A stretch of DNA of 64,000 bases from Sanyastnella coralliicola (GCF_030845195.1 NZ_CP132543.1:3241501-3305500); one strand, 5' to 3'. Shown: positions 33,121-43,108, numbered from the stretch's first letter. Notes: generated from the letters alone by a model not told the origin. Made by a program: numbers and translations.

Positions 33121-34451
33121 TGCTCCAAGCCTTCAAACAACACATCGAACAACGCCGTCTCCTTCTAAAAGACGATAACGTGATCATTGCCACTAGTGGC
33201 GGACCAGACTCTATGGTCTTAACAGACCTATTACTTCAACTGGGCATGGAGGTAGATCTCGCCCATGTAAACTTCGGCCTAAGGGGCCAAGATTCAGATG
33301 ACGATGAAGCATTCGTAGACAACTACGCGCAATCGAACAACATCCCTGTTCACATTCGAAGAATTGACGCCAAGTCGCTCGCCAAGGAACGTGGAATGGG
33401 GATTCAAGAAGCAGCACGTAAAGCGCGATACGACTGGTTTGAGGAGCTTCGCGCTGAAATTGAAGCCGATGTCATTGTCACAGCACACCACGCGGATGAC
33501 GCCACAGAATCTTACCTCTGGCATATCATGCGCGGCAGCTCACTCGGTGGATTCGACGCCATTCCAGAAGCTTCAGGAAATGTGGTTCGTCCGCTACTGA
33601 GATTCACCAAAGAAGAGATCTTAGCTTATGCTGAAAGTCGGAAAATCCCTTTCCGAACCGACGCCTCAAATGCAGATCGCAAATATGCGCGCAATCAAAT
33701 TCGTCACGACCTCATACCACTGATGCGCCGCATCAGACCAGGGTTTGAGCGAAATGTGCAACGCCAAGTTTCAATGTTCGACGAGGTGAATTTCATCATT
33801 GACCAATTCGTGAGTCAACTAGCTCCAGGCATGATGATCTTAACTGAAGAAGGCATCGAGCTAAATGTAGAAGACCTCGCCGAATTACCATTTCAGCGCT
33901 TGATGCTGGGACACATCGGAAACGACTATGGCTTCCCGGCCCGCAGGGTAGACGAAATGATCAATCTGCTCTACAGCAAGCCAGGCAAGGCAATCTACTC
34001 CCAGTCTCACCGCATTATCAGAGAGCGTGAAACGCTAGTAATCAGCACAATACCTTCCGGAAAAGGCGATCAAAGCGCTACGATCGAAATCGACACTGAG
34101 GAGATCCATTCACCAGTGCATATTCAGATCGAAAAAGGTGCAAAATCCGATTTTCCCATTTTGGGAATCGACTGGCAAGCCACGCTGGACGCGGATAAGA
34201 TCAACTTCCCTATCACCGTTCGACCATGGAACGAAGGAGATAGGATGCGTCCACTAGGCCTAGAAGGAACTCAATTGCTCAGCGACATCTTCACTCAGGC
34301 GAAATGGAGCCAAGCCCAAAAAGAGAATGCATGGGTTTTTGAAAGCGCCGGAGAAATCATCTGGCTCGCAGGACTTCGCATCGCAGATTCTGTAAAGATT
34401 TCAGACAAGACAGAGCAAGTCATTCAGTTTAGCTTGTCAGACAAATTCTGA
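33120..34451 (+). CDS. tilS: tRNA(Ile)-lysidine synthase TilS
   Basis: Starting at the ATG that overlaps the pabB stop (TAATG), the protein has 443 residues. The longer frame from 33078 would lie inside pabB. The PP-loop ATP site SGGPDS (26-31) is followed by HVNFGLRG, TAHHADDATES and the YARNQIRHDLIPLM block. TilS converts C34 of tRNA-Ile(CAU) to lysidine, which is essential for AUA decoding. The C-terminal domain (WNEGDRMRPLGLEGTQLLSDIF) is complete. Confidence 0.97.
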   Translation: MLQAFKQHIEQRRLLLKDDNVIIATSGGPDSMVLTDLLLQLGMEVDLAHVNFGLRGQDSDDDEAFVDNYAQSNNIPVHIRRIDAKSLAKERGMGIQEAARKARYDWFEELRAEIEADVIVTAHHADDATESYLWHIMRGSSLGGFDAIPEASGNVVRPLLRFTKEEILAYAESRKIPFRTDASNADRKYARNQIRHDLIPLMRRIRPGFERNVQRQVSMFDEVNFIIDQFVSQLAPGMMILTEEGIELNVEDLAELPFQRLMLGHIGNDYGFPARRVDEMINLLYSKPGKAIYSQSHRIIRERETLVISTIPSGKGDQSATIEIDTEEIHSPVHIQIEKGAKSDFPILGIDWQATLDADKINFPITVRPWNEGDRMRPLGLEGTQLLSDIFTQAKWSQAQKENAWVFESAGEIIWLAGLRIADSVKISDKTEQVIQFSLSDKF

Positions 34452-34498
34452 AACCTTTGTGAGACATCTCCGTTGAAGGACTCACCTAACTGACCCTC

Positions 34499-34816
34499 AT
34501 GTCTCACTTTCCAATTGACCGCACCGTAACCCGTGCGATCCTGAACGAATTCCATGCATCTCGTGTAGATGTCCTTCATAGCGAACCGGCAAAACGCCAG
34601 CGCATGACCTCCCTATTGAAAGCCCTTTCGTATGACTGCGCACATCAAGAGCGTATCGTATTCTGGGTAGAAAACGACCAGGCCTGCTTTCCAATTCTAA
34701 GTAGAGTAGTTGCCCTTGGAGATCGCTCCGTTTTCTTGGAACGAAATATCACCTTGCCGATTCAAAGCATATGCAAGGTTCAGTTCCTCGGTATCCCCGG
34801 ACGCTTGTTTTCATAA
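34499..34816 (+). CDS. Hypothetical protein (105 aa)
   Basis: A basic, soluble protein with no recognised motif, no signal peptide and three dispersed cysteines. It lies between tilS and the YhhQ-like gene; its stop codon ends inside the region of the downstream -7 box (34814-34821). Start by ATG at 34499. Coding status is supported only by its length and by fitting between same-strand genes. Confidence 0.5.
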   Translation: MSHFPIDRTVTRAILNEFHASRVDVLHSEPAKRQRMTSLLKALSYDCAHQERIVFWVENDQACFPILSRVVALGDRSVFLERNITLPIQSICKVQFLGIPGRLFS

Positions 34817-34821
34817 CTTTG
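34814..34821 (+). promoter_or_regulatory. -7 promoter box TAACTTTG for the YhhQ-like gene
   Basis: An exact TAnnTTTG match ending 4 nt before the GTG at 34826; implies a leaderless transcript. Confidence 0.5.
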
Positions 34822-34825
34822 GGAG

Positions 34826-35530
34826 GTGGATCAAGCCTCCCTATCACCTAAAGACCGTGAAGCAGCGTTTCGACTGTTCATCCTCCTCGGAGGACTATTC
34901 ATCGCAGCGCTTGTTTCATGCAATCTGATCTTTCGAAAGTTCTTCTCGTGGGAGCTTTTTGACGGATTCAGCTTCGAACAAAGCGTAGGCATATTGCCTT
35001 ACCCGATTACTTTCCTCATTACAGACTTAATCAGTGAGATCTACGGAGCGAAACGCGCCAATCAGGTTGTTTTTGCTGGATTGTTTGCCTCATTGTTCGT
35101 CTTATTGATCATTTATCTCGGAAACGCTGCCCCGGCAACTAGCTGGTCGCCAGTAACTGACGATCAATACAGCCATGTTTTCGGACAAACAGCCATGGCG
35201 GTAGGCGCTAGCATGACGGCCTATCTCATCGCACAGTTTATTGATATCCGCGTCTTCCACTTCTGGAAACGCCTCACGAAAGGCAAGATGCTCTGGGTTC
35301 GAAACAACTTTTCGACCCTCACCTCACAGTTTATCGATACTTTTACGGTCATTCTATTGCTTTGCCTTGGCGGCGAAATTGAATGGGCGCTGTTTTGGAC
35401 ACTCGTCTTCAACGGATTTTTATTCAAGGCGCTGGTCGCTTTGTTTGATACCCCGCTCTTCTACCTCACCTCTTGGGCCGTTCGTAAACGATTCAAATTG
35501 GAAGTCGGACAGGAGATTTCTCTGTTTTAG
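34826..35530 (+). CDS. yhhQ: Queuosine precursor transporter, YhhQ/VUT family
   Basis: A 234-residue membrane protein with about six hydrophobic segments. The blocks LPYPITFLITDLISEIYGAKRA and FIDTFTVILLLCLGG match the vitamin-uptake-like transporter family (YhhQ), which imports 7-cyano-7-deazaguanine for queuosine synthesis. The start is GTG at 34826, with a -7 box just upstream. It could belong to a sub-family with another substrate, as no queuosine genes are adjacent. Confidence 0.85.
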   Translation: MDQASLSPKDREAAFRLFILLGGLFIAALVSCNLIFRKFFSWELFDGFSFEQSVGILPYPITFLITDLISEIYGAKRANQVVFAGLFASLFVLLIIYLGNAAPATSWSPVTDDQYSHVFGQTAMAVGASMTAYLIAQFIDIRVFHFWKRLTKGKMLWVRNNFSTLTSQFIDTFTVILLLCLGGEIEWALFWTLVFNGFLFKALVALFDTPLFYLTSWAVRKRFKLEVGQEISLF

Positions 35531-35580
35531 GATTCCAATTCGAAAAATACTACGACGTAACTAAAACCAAGCAATAGCGT

Positions 35581-35588
35581 TATTTTTG
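35581..35588 (+). promoter_or_regulatory. -7 promoter box TATTTTTG for dsbD
   Basis: An exact TAnnTTTG match, 23 bp before the dsbD ATG. Confidence 0.5.
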
Positions 35589-35611
35589 ATGTTATCTAAC
35601 ACATTCTTACG

Positions 35612-38110
35612 ATGTTGAAACTCAAAGCAACTTTCGGATTATTGGCATCCTTACTCCTCATTTCTTGGAGTGGTTTTGCACAGATTGAAGAACCAGTAAC
35701 GTGGGATCTTTCGATCGAGAAAAAGGCAAATAACGAATTCGAACTCGTGGCAAAAGCTTCGATTGAAGCGAAATGGCACGTATATGCGTCGGTAATCAGT
35801 GACGACCCAGACGCTTTCGGACCGATCCCAACCACTGTCGTTTTCAAAGACACACTTGGGTTCACCACTATTGGAAGCCTAAAAGAGGGAGAACACATCA
35901 CTCACTACGATCCGAACTTTGAAATGGACCTGAACTATTTCGAAGATGAAGTGGAGTTCCGACAAGGATTTAAGTTCGAAGGTCAATCAGCCGAAATCGA
36001 GGGACAACTCGATTACATGGCTTGTGATGATAGCAAGTGTATCTTCCCAGACCCGATTTATTTTACCCTCATTTTCAATGAAGGTGACCTTGCCTATGCA
36101 GGTACGGATGACGGCGGAATCTACGGTAAGAAGCCAGAACCAGAGATCTACGAGCCCGCAAAATGGAACTTCTCGTCGATGGATAATGGCGACGGAACGC
36201 ACACCATTAAAATGGTTTGTAACCTCGACGAAGGATGGCACTTATACTCTCAGCATCTAGACAACAACGAAGGACCAGTTCCAACTTCTTTCATCTTCAC
36301 TCTACCAGATAGCTATGCAACAGTAGGTGAAACAGAAGAAGAGACACCAATCGTACACTACGATCCAAACTTCATGATGGACCTGGCGTACTTCGAAGGT
36401 TCGCCAGTATTCCTTCAGAAGATTAAGGTTGACGGAGACCTCGCTACGATTACTGCCGGGGTTGACTTCATGGTTTGCAATGATGAGATGTGTCTACCAC
36501 CAGAGTTGGTTGAGTTCAATGTGAACTTAGCTACGGGAATGGGGCAGCCAGTTGGATACGAAGGAGAAGAAGGAGTTACGGCAGACGACCTCCTTCCAGC
36601 ATTGCCAATGGTTAATCTAGACAACCCAGAAGGATCTTGTGGAGCTGAGTCTTCGATCAACGAGGTGAAAAGTAATAAAGGTATCTGGAACGTATTCCTA
36701 CTCGGATTCTTTGGAGGGCTCATCGCCCTATTGACACCATGTGTATTCCCAATGATTCCACTTACCGTGAGCTTCTTCACTAAAGGAGGACAAGAAAAGG
36801 GATCAGGTATTCGCAAGGCATTGCTATACGGGTTCTTCATCGCATTGATCTATGTGCTGCTTTCAGTTCCTTTCCACTTCGGAACGGACCCTGAGACACT
36901 CAACTTGATCGCAACTTCTGCGTGGTTGAACCTCATTTTCTTTGTGTTATTCGTTGTGTTCGCGATTTCATTCTTCGGATACTTCGAAATCACACTACCA
37001 AACGGACTATTGAATAAGGCAGACAGTGCATCTAACGTAGGTGGACTTGCCGGAATCTTCTTCATGGCCTTGACACTCGCTTTGGTGAGTTTCTCTTGTA
37101 CAGGACCTATCCTTGGTACCGTTCTAGGTAACGCGCTTAAGAACGGACCTTGGCCAATTACTGCCGCTATGGCAGGATTTGGAGTAGCACTTGGACTTCC
37201 GTTTACGCTATTCGCTGCTTTCCCTTCAGTACTGAACAGCATGCCGAAATCAGGTGGTTGGTTGAACAGTGTAAAAGTTGTTCTTGGATTCGTGGAGCTT
37301 GCCTTAGCGGTGAAATTCTTGAGTAATGCCGATTTGGTTTACCAATGGGGAATTCTCGAACGTGAGACGTTCTTCTTGATCTGGGCTATCATCGGACTAG
37401 GACTGACGCTATACCTCCTGGGTGTGTTGAAGTTCCCTCACGATTCACCAATCAAGAAATTCTCACTCTTCCGCGTGGGGTTTGTTGCACTTGTGGCTGC
37501 ATTTACTATTTACGTGGCACCAGGGGTTCTACAATCACCACCATGGAACCACAACCTCCTGTCAGGCTTCCCTCCACCAAGCTTCTACAGCTGGTATGCA
37601 GGTGATTCACACGATGGAGATCACGAAGGAATTCACCCTGAGTTTATGGACTTCGACGAAGCCATGGCACACGCCAAAGAAGTAAACAAACCTCTTTTGG
37701 TTGACTTCACAGGATGGGCTTGTGTGAACTGTCGTAAGATGGAAGAAACAGTATGGACGGATCCAACGGTGGCGGAGACGATCAAGAATGACTTCGTATT
37801 GGTATCACTCTATGTTGATGACAAGAACTCGCTTCCTGAAGAAAAGCAAGGAGTATTCACTTTTGAGTCAACTGGAAAAACGAAGCGTATCCGTACCATC
37901 GGAAATAAGTGGGCAACTTTCCAGAACCATTACTTCAACAACAATAGTCAACCGTACTACGTAATGTTGAGTCCTGATGGTGAACTCCTAGGAAACCCAG
38001 TTGGATACACTCCAGACGTCTCTGAGTACCAAAGCTACTTGGAATGTGGGGTGGAAACGAATAACAAACTGAGCGGAAACACAGAATCTTCTCAGTTCGC
38101 GGCGGAATAA
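35612..38110 (+). CDS. dsbD: Thiol:disulfide interchange protein DsbD with duplicated N-terminal domain
   Basis: An 832-residue protein that carries electrons from cytoplasmic thioredoxin to the periplasm. A signal peptide (1-24) precedes two similar periplasmic domains (about 28-150 and 180-310). Both contain a WHLYS/WHVYA block and a Cys pair (MACDDSKC and MVCNDEMC). Then comes the eight-helix CcdA-like core with TPCVFPMIPLT and SFSCTGPILG. The C-terminal thioredoxin domain has WACVNCRKM. Two alpha domains instead of one are unusual. It has its own promoter box and a clear terminator. Confidence 0.95.
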   Translation: MLKLKATFGLLASLLLISWSGFAQIEEPVTWDLSIEKKANNEFELVAKASIEAKWHVYASVISDDPDAFGPIPTTVVFKDTLGFTTIGSLKEGEHITHYDPNFEMDLNYFEDEVEFRQGFKFEGQSAEIEGQLDYMACDDSKCIFPDPIYFTLIFNEGDLAYAGTDDGGIYGKKPEPEIYEPAKWNFSSMDNGDGTHTIKMVCNLDEGWHLYSQHLDNNEGPVPTSFIFTLPDSYATVGETEEETPIVHYDPNFMMDLAYFEGSPVFLQKIKVDGDLATITAGVDFMVCNDEMCLPPELVEFNVNLATGMGQPVGYEGEEGVTADDLLPALPMVNLDNPEGSCGAESSINEVKSNKGIWNVFLLGFFGGLIALLTPCVFPMIPLTVSFFTKGGQEKGSGIRKALLYGFFIALIYVLLSVPFHFGTDPETLNLIATSAWLNLIFFVLFVVFAISFFGYFEITLPNGLLNKADSASNVGGLAGIFFMALTLALVSFSCTGPILGTVLGNALKNGPWPITAAMAGFGVALGLPFTLFAAFPSVLNSMPKSGGWLNSVKVVLGFVELALAVKFLSNADLVYQWGILERETFFLIWAIIGLGLTLYLLGVLKFPHDSPIKKFSLFRVGFVALVAAFTIYVAPGVLQSPPWNHNLLSGFPPPSFYSWYAGDSHDGDHEGIHPEFMDFDEAMAHAKEVNKPLLVDFTGWACVNCRKMEETVWTDPTVAETIKNDFVLVSLYVDDKNSLPEEKQGVFTFESTGKTKRIRTIGNKWATFQNHYFNNNSQPYYVMLSPDGELLGNPVGYTPDVSEYQSYLECGVETNNKLSGNTESSQFAAE

Positions 38111-38131
38111 TCAAACGCCTATAAAGGATTG

Positions 38132-38164
38132 AAGGCCGACCGTAAAACGTCGGCCTTTTTCTTT
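38132..38164 (+). terminator. Intrinsic terminator of dsbD
   Basis: Stem AAGGCCGAC / GTCGGCCTT followed by TTTTTCTTT, about 20 bp after the stop codon and upstream of gmhA. Confidence 0.85.
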
Positions 38165-38200
38165 GCTCCACTGTGGAAAATGTGCCAACTTCGAAGCGTC

Positions 38201-38776
38201 ATGAGTACAGAACACATTCGCCAACACTTCGAAGACGCTGCGCGCGTTTTGAACGATTTCTTCACCAATGAGAATAACCTAATGGCTATCGCCGAAGCGG
38301 GAGATGCCATGGTGAACGCGCTTTCCTTTGGAAACAAAATTCTGTCGTGCGGAAATGGCGGTTCAATGTGTGACGCCATGCACTTCGCAGAAGAACTCTC
38401 AGGAAGATACCGAGATGATCGTCCAGCTCTTGCTGCAATTTCGATTTCTGACCCCTCCCACATGAGCTGCGTCGGAAACGACTACGGCTACGAGTACGTC
38501 TTCAGTCGTTACATTGAAGGACTAGGTCGCGAAGGCGATGTCTTACTGGCGATCTCAACAAGTGGTAACAGCGGCAACGTACTCCGCGCAGCGGAAGCGG
38601 CTCGTAAACTCGGCATCACAGTGGTTGGTCTCACCGGAAAAGACGGTGGTAAACTAGCCCCACTCTGCGACGTAGAAATCCGCGCCCCATGGGACGGTTA
38701 CGCTGACCGAATCCAAGAAATCCATATCAAGGTGATTCACTCGTTGATTGATCATATTGAGCGAGCGGATTCTTAG
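38201..38776 (+). CDS. gmhA: D-sedoheptulose 7-phosphate isomerase GmhA
   Basis: From ATG 38201 the protein has 191 residues, the normal length; the longer frame from 38129 begins inside the dsbD terminator. It is a SIS-domain isomerase with [44 protein letters not shown] and the C-terminal [15 protein letters not shown]. It makes D-glycero-D-manno-heptose 7-phosphate for the lipopolysaccharide inner core. No other heptose genes are nearby. Confidence 0.94.
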   Translation: MSTEHIRQHFEDAARVLNDFFTNENNLMAIAEAGDAMVNALSFGNKILSCGNGGSMCDAMHFAEELSGRYRDDRPALAAISISDPSHMSCVGNDYGYEYVFSRYIEGLGREGDVLLAISTSGNSGNVLRAAEAARKLGITVVGLTGKDGGKLAPLCDVEIRAPWDGYADRIQEIHIKVIHSLIDHIERADS

Positions 38777-38951
38777 CCGGCGTCAGGCGTCCGGCGTCCG
38801 GCGTCCGAAGACTAAAGACCAAAGACCAAAGACCAAAGACCAAAATTTGCTAGTGAATTTCAATTGACAAGAACTTTGCTCCATTCACTATTCATTAATC
38901 ATTATTTATTAATCAAAAACGGCAGCATACCGCCTACTGCCTACCGCCTAC
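38777..38951. repeat. Heptad tract (CCGGCGT, AGACCAA, AT-rich, CCGCCTA)
   Basis: CCGGCGT-type units occur four times from 38777. AGACTAA plus AGACCAA four times fill 38809-38843. AT-rich words (ATTCACT, ATTCATT, AATCATT, ATTTATT) and then GCCTACT/GCCTACC/GCCTACA continue in 7-bp steps to 38951. Four unrelated heptamers share one spacer. Confidence 0.75.
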
Positions 38952-39015
38952 AGCGCTTGTAAAGCGCTCCTACAGTTCCCCGACACCCTTGTCTGCGCAC
39001 GCGAGAACAAAACAC

Positions 39016-40557
39016 ATGCTAGTACAGACTTACGGATCTGCCATTTTCGGTATTTCCGCTACGACCGTGACCGTGGAGGTGCGGATTGAAAAGGGCATCT
39101 ACTTTATGATGGTGGGTCTCCCTGATAGTGCTGTGAAAGAAAGCCAGCAGCGCATCAAAACGGCTATTGAAGAAACAGGAATGAACTGGCCGGGAAAAGG
39201 AATCATCATCAACCTCGCCCCTGCAGACATTCGAAAAGAAGGAGCGGTTTATGACCTTCCTTTGGCGATTGGCATATTGGCCGCGAGTGAACAGATTCCG
39301 GCTTCAGCCTTGGAGAAAACCATGATCATGGGTGAGCTTTCTTTAGACGGAACACTGCGTCCGATTAAAGGAGCCTTGCCGATCGCAATTCAAGCGAAAA
39401 AGGAAGGCTTTGAACGCTTGATCCTTCCGGAGATCAATGCGCAAGAAGCAGCGATGGTCAACGAACTCAAGATTATTCCTGCGCACAATCTTGGTCAAGT
39501 CATTGAGTACCTCAAGGGGAAGGAAGAGATCAGTCCGGTAGCGATCGATACAGAAGCCATCTTTAAGGAGCAGCTCACCAATGCTTCCATCGACTTCTCA
39601 GATGTGAAAGGACAAGAAAACATCAAGCGTGCATTTGAGATCTCTGCCGCCGGAGGACATAACGTCATTTTGATCGGACCTCCAGGCGCGGGTAAAACGA
39701 TGCTAGCGAAACGGCTTCCAACTATCCTGCCTCCTTTGACCATACCTGAATCACTCGAGACGACGAAGATTCATTCTGTGGCTGGAAGGCTTCGCAGTAA
39801 TACTTCGTTGGTGACTTCTCGTCCTTTCAGGGCGCCTCACCACACCATCAGTGATGTAGCGCTCGTCGGAGGAGGAGGCTGGCCTCAACCTGGAGAAATT
39901 TCACTGGCACATAACGGCGTATTATTCCTAGACGAACTACCTGAATTCAAACGAACGGTACTCGAAGTCCTTCGCCAGCCTCTAGAAGACAGAGTCGTCA
40001 CCATCTCACGTGCACGATTCACGGTAGACTATCCATCCAGCTTTATGCTGGTCGCTTCTATGAACCCGTGCCCTTGTGGCTATCACAACCATCCTTTCAA
40101 GTCGTGTCAATGCGAGAATGGCGCTGTTCAGCGATACCTGAATAAAGTCTCAGGTCCATTACTTGATCGTATTGACTTGCACGTAGAAGTGACACCCGTG
40201 GACTATGATGAATTGCTAAGTACACCCCGTAGTAAAGTCACCAGCCATGACATCCGAAAGCGAGTAGTCGCTGCTCGCGAGATTCAACTTCAACGTTTCG
40301 AATCTCACAAAGAACTTCACTGCAATGCCCAAATGGGAAGTAATGAACTGCGAACCTATGCCCAGCTCACCTCTGAAGGAAACGAGACCCTCAAAACCGC
40401 CATGCGCAAGATGAATCTCAGTGCTCGCGCACATGACCGCATCCTGAAGGTAGCACGCACCATTGCTGACTTAGATCAAAGTGAAAACATCGAGATTAAG
40501 CACTTAGGCGAAGCTATTCAGTACCGAACTTTGGATAGGAGTTCTTGGGCGGGGTGA
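39016..40557 (+). CDS. comM: ComM/YifB family AAA ATPase
   Basis: From ATG 39016 the protein has 513 residues. It has an N-terminal Lon-protease-like fold (GLPDSAVKESQQRI), a magnesium-chelatase-type AAA domain with Walker A GPPGAGKTML and Walker B LFLDELPEF, a Cys cluster (NPCPCG...SCQC) and a C-terminal Mg-chelatase domain. In Vibrio and other competent bacteria ComM is a branch-migration helicase that integrates transformed DNA. That is relevant here because the window is rich in an uptake-sequence-like motif. Confidence 0.93.
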   Translation: MLVQTYGSAIFGISATTVTVEVRIEKGIYFMMVGLPDSAVKESQQRIKTAIEETGMNWPGKGIIINLAPADIRKEGAVYDLPLAIGILAASEQIPASALEKTMIMGELSLDGTLRPIKGALPIAIQAKKEGFERLILPEINAQEAAMVNELKIIPAHNLGQVIEYLKGKEEISPVAIDTEAIFKEQLTNASIDFSDVKGQENIKRAFEISAAGGHNVILIGPPGAGKTMLAKRLPTILPPLTIPESLETTKIHSVAGRLRSNTSLVTSRPFRAPHHTISDVALVGGGGWPQPGEISLAHNGVLFLDELPEFKRTVLEVLRQPLEDRVVTISRARFTVDYPSSFMLVASMNPCPCGYHNHPFKSCQCENGAVQRYLNKVSGPLLDRIDLHVEVTPVDYDELLSTPRSKVTSHDIRKRVVAAREIQLQRFESHKELHCNAQMGSNELRTYAQLTSEGNETLKTAMRKMNLSARAHDRILKVARTIADLDQSENIEIKHLGEAIQYRTLDRSSWAG

Positions 40558-40575
40558 TGGGGATCAAAATCCCTC

Positions 40576-41730
40576 TTAATTAATCTCACCACCCACCGGC
40601 AATCCACTCGGAACACTTGAGGGAATGGAGGTGTCGAAATCTGGATCATTCAGTGCATTCAAGAACACAATGATTTCGTCCATATCATCTCCGTTTACGC
40701 GCAGGTCGCGGGCGTCTTGATCAATTTGATTGTTCGCCACATCTGGGTTCTGTGAATTCGCATTTCCACCGGAAATATCTCGGTAGAACTCAAGCACCTC
40801 TTCCAAGTCATCAAAAACGCCGTTGTGCATGTACGGCTCAGTGAAAGCTAGATTCCTGAGTGTAGGTGTCCGGAAATCAAAGTTGCCTGTGGCGCCTTCA
40901 TCTTCTACCTGTGGGTGATTGGGTGTACTCAAGGTGTGGAGTTCGTAATCAGAAAACATCGGACCGCCGTGGCAATCGGCGCAGCCTGACTCGATAAAGG
41001 TGTTCATACCTTGCACTTGAGCGTTCGTCATGGCATTCATATTCCCGCGCATGTAGCGGTCGAACGGACTATTATTCGCTACGATTTCACGTTGGAAGTT
41101 CGCCAATGCCTGTGCAATGCGCGTTTCGGTGATCTCATCACTTCCGAATGCCGCCTCAAAGAGGTTTCTGTATTCGGCGATAGCCAATAAGCGATTCACA
41201 AGCGTATCGAGAATGTCCGATTCGGCGATAGCCACACCACGCATCTCTTCAGCAGAAAGCATAGGAAGCAAAGCCTGTTCTTCCAAACTCGAAGCACGGT
41301 TATCCCAAAACATGGGAGACGCCATTGGATTAACCGTTCCCGAAACGCTAATGCCATTGTAGGCCGTATTGATCACGGTAGGCGAATTGCGCTTCACAAC
41401 CACTCCTCCAGTGCGATTCGGTCCCAAACCCTGACCATTCACACCAGACGATAAGGCACGTCCGTCAGAGTAGCCCAAACTTGGGTGATGGCACGTCGCA
41501 CAAGCCACCTCATTGGTTCCAGAAAGCACCGGATCCCAAAACAGCAGTTGGCCCAATTCAAACTTCGCATTCGAATATGGATTGTCGGATGGATAAACGA
41601 TAGATGCCGGTAAGGCACTGATCTCTGTTACCTCTTCGTTGTCTTGTTCATCATCTGGCCTGCACGAAGTCAACGTGGCCAAAGACCCTAAAAATATGAT
41701 GCATAAAATGGCTGATTTGTCTAATCTCAT
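40576..41730 (-). CDS. Di-heme cytochrome c peroxidase family lipoprotein
   Basis: The ATG at 41730 gives a good lipoprotein signal (MRLDKSAILCIIFLGSLATLTSC) and 384 residues; the longer frame starts outside it. Two heme-binding CxxCH motifs are present: CATCH in the N-terminal half and CADCH in the C-terminal half, with the usual spacing of the CcpA/MauG family. Such enzymes reduce hydrogen peroxide or oxidise protein residues in the periplasm. Convergent with comM, 18 bp apart. Confidence 0.93.
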   Translation of the reverse strand: MRLDKSAILCIIFLGSLATLTSCRPDDEQDNEEVTEISALPASIVYPSDNPYSNAKFELGQLLFWDPVLSGTNEVACATCHHPSLGYSDGRALSSGVNGQGLGPNRTGGVVVKRNSPTVINTAYNGISVSGTVNPMASPMFWDNRASSLEEQALLPMLSAEEMRGVAIAESDILDTLVNRLLAIAEYRNLFEAAFGSDEITETRIAQALANFQREIVANNSPFDRYMRGNMNAMTNAQVQGMNTFIESGCADCHGGPMFSDYELHTLSTPNHPQVEDEGATGNFDFRTPTLRNLAFTEPYMHNGVFDDLEEVLEFYRDISGGNANSQNPDVANNQIDQDARDLRVNGDDMDEIIVFLNALNDPDFDTSIPSSVPSGLPVGGEIN

Positions 41731-41868
41731 GTTGCTAGTCTTTAATGCATCCCCTGTGAAGTAACGCAAGAAAATGCCACCCTAGTGAGTGACTAGACAA
41801 AAAGCTTACTGGAATACTTAATGGTTCAAATTGGCGTTTTAGAGGACGTTAAACCGAACTCGACTGCT

Positions 41869-42549
41869 ATGATCTTTCGCCTTTCGCTCATAATACTCAC
41901 GTTCATTCCATTTCTGTCTTTTGGTCAATCAGAGAACTTGGAGAAGATGTATTATCACGCTGACGGTGATCGCTATATCGGATTTGACAAGGACAAAAAT
42001 TTCGCTCTGTATATCCTTGAGGTCCTTGTAATGGAAGGTAAATACGAATTTGCGGCAGATAATCATCTTCTCCTGATAGTCGACGGAGACACCTTAAGAG
42101 TTGAGTATAACATTGACCATAGTCAGGACCTATATCTCAAATTCTATAAGCTATACCCTGAAATTGACCATCATATCGATGAAATCACCAAAGTCTATCC
42201 CGAAGAAGAGTCAGAAGACCTGCCTTTTAATTGCACGGTAATACAACTACCAGAAGACCCAAGAGGCAGGCACTTTATTCATTTCAACTGTCAGCTTTCG
42301 TTAGAACTAAACCCATGTGAAACTTTGGATATCTCATCGCCCGGATTGACGCTGTCTTTAGTTCCGATCGACATTAAGAACTACGAGATGATTCGCTTTG
42401 TAGATCACAACGGCTCCACCATGGAATCTAGCTCAATGGACGATTCCAAAATCACCATAGAAGGCTTCAACCAAATACCGCGAGAACGCATTGAAGATCT
42501 ATTTGGTCAGAAACTTGACGGCGACATCTTCATGTTCGAAGTTCACTGA
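41869..42549 (+). CDS. Secreted hypothetical protein (226 aa)
   Basis: The ORF opens at 41821, but the ATG at 41869 gives a signal peptide (MIFRLSLIILTFIPFLSFGQ), so I start there. The mature part is acidic and beta-rich; one segment (MYYHADGDRYIGFDKDKNF) suggests a small lipocalin-like or META-like sheet, but this is not firm. Function unknown. Its 3' end overlaps the convergent gene by 20 bp. Confidence 0.65.
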   Translation: MIFRLSLIILTFIPFLSFGQSENLEKMYYHADGDRYIGFDKDKNFALYILEVLVMEGKYEFAADNHLLLIVDGDTLRVEYNIDHSQDLYLKFYKLYPEIDHHIDEITKVYPEEESEDLPFNCTVIQLPEDPRGRHFIHFNCQLSLELNPCETLDISSPGLTLSLVPIDIKNYEMIRFVDHNGSTMESSSMDDSKITIEGFNQIPRERIEDLFGQKLDGDIFMFEVH

Positions 42550-43009
42550 TCACTTGGCTCAGCTCATCTTGCTGCTGCGTTCCAACAACCAACTGGCTGC
42601 CATCTTTCAATTCGAGATGGAGTCCGATTCTTCCGCTGACATTGTAAACCGTGCCGTATTTCGTTTTTAAGCGAATTCCCCAACCGCCAACAAAACCGTA
42701 GTCAATCACAGCGGCCTTCTCTACTTCAGTCCAAGCAATAGACCGACGGACAAAAGGAAAATAGCGGATATGAACACCCTGCTCATCTATGGTGGTGGTT
42801 AACTTGAGCATGAGAAAAAGAAGCAACAGAATCAGCACCATTCCCACTGTGAAGATGACGGTGACCCCAGAGACCTTTTCCGATCCAACTTGACCCGCCT
42901 GATAAAACATGGCGTAAACACCATATCCTGGAATACATGCAACCGCAAGTAGAACTAACCATAACCACCACTGGTTAAATTTCTGTTTTTCGGTAAAAAG
43001 TGCTTCCAT
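42530..43009 (-). CDS. Two-helix membrane protein with PH-like domain (159 aa)
   Basis: Two membrane helices (about 15-35 and 48-68) are followed by a compact beta domain (TTTIDEQGVHIRYFPF...IAWTEVEKAAVIDYG). The TWTEVE-type strand-turn is typical of the small PH-like domains that are common, and uncharacterised, in Flavobacteriia. The gene ends inside the 3' end of the convergent secreted-protein gene (20 bp overlap). Function unknown. Confidence 0.7.
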   Translation of the reverse strand: MEALFTEKQKFNQWWLWLVLLAVACIPGYGVYAMFYQAGQVGSEKVSGVTVIFTVGMVLILLLLFLMLKLTTTIDEQGVHIRYFPFVRRSIAWTEVEKAAVIDYGFVGGWGIRLKTKYGTVYNVSGRIGLHLELKDGSQLVVGTQQQDELSQVISELRT

Positions 43010-43108
43010 GGAAAGATTTTCCGAAATGTATCAAATCACACAAGAAACGGAACGGTCTTTGTGCTTTGAAAGACCAATTAAAAACGCAAACAATTTTAAT
43101 CTCTCAAT

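Noticed and set aside
34154-34168. TTCCCATTTTGGGAA inside tilS, similar to the palindrome before pabB
   Set aside because: It lies within a coding region with no promoter near and is probably chance.
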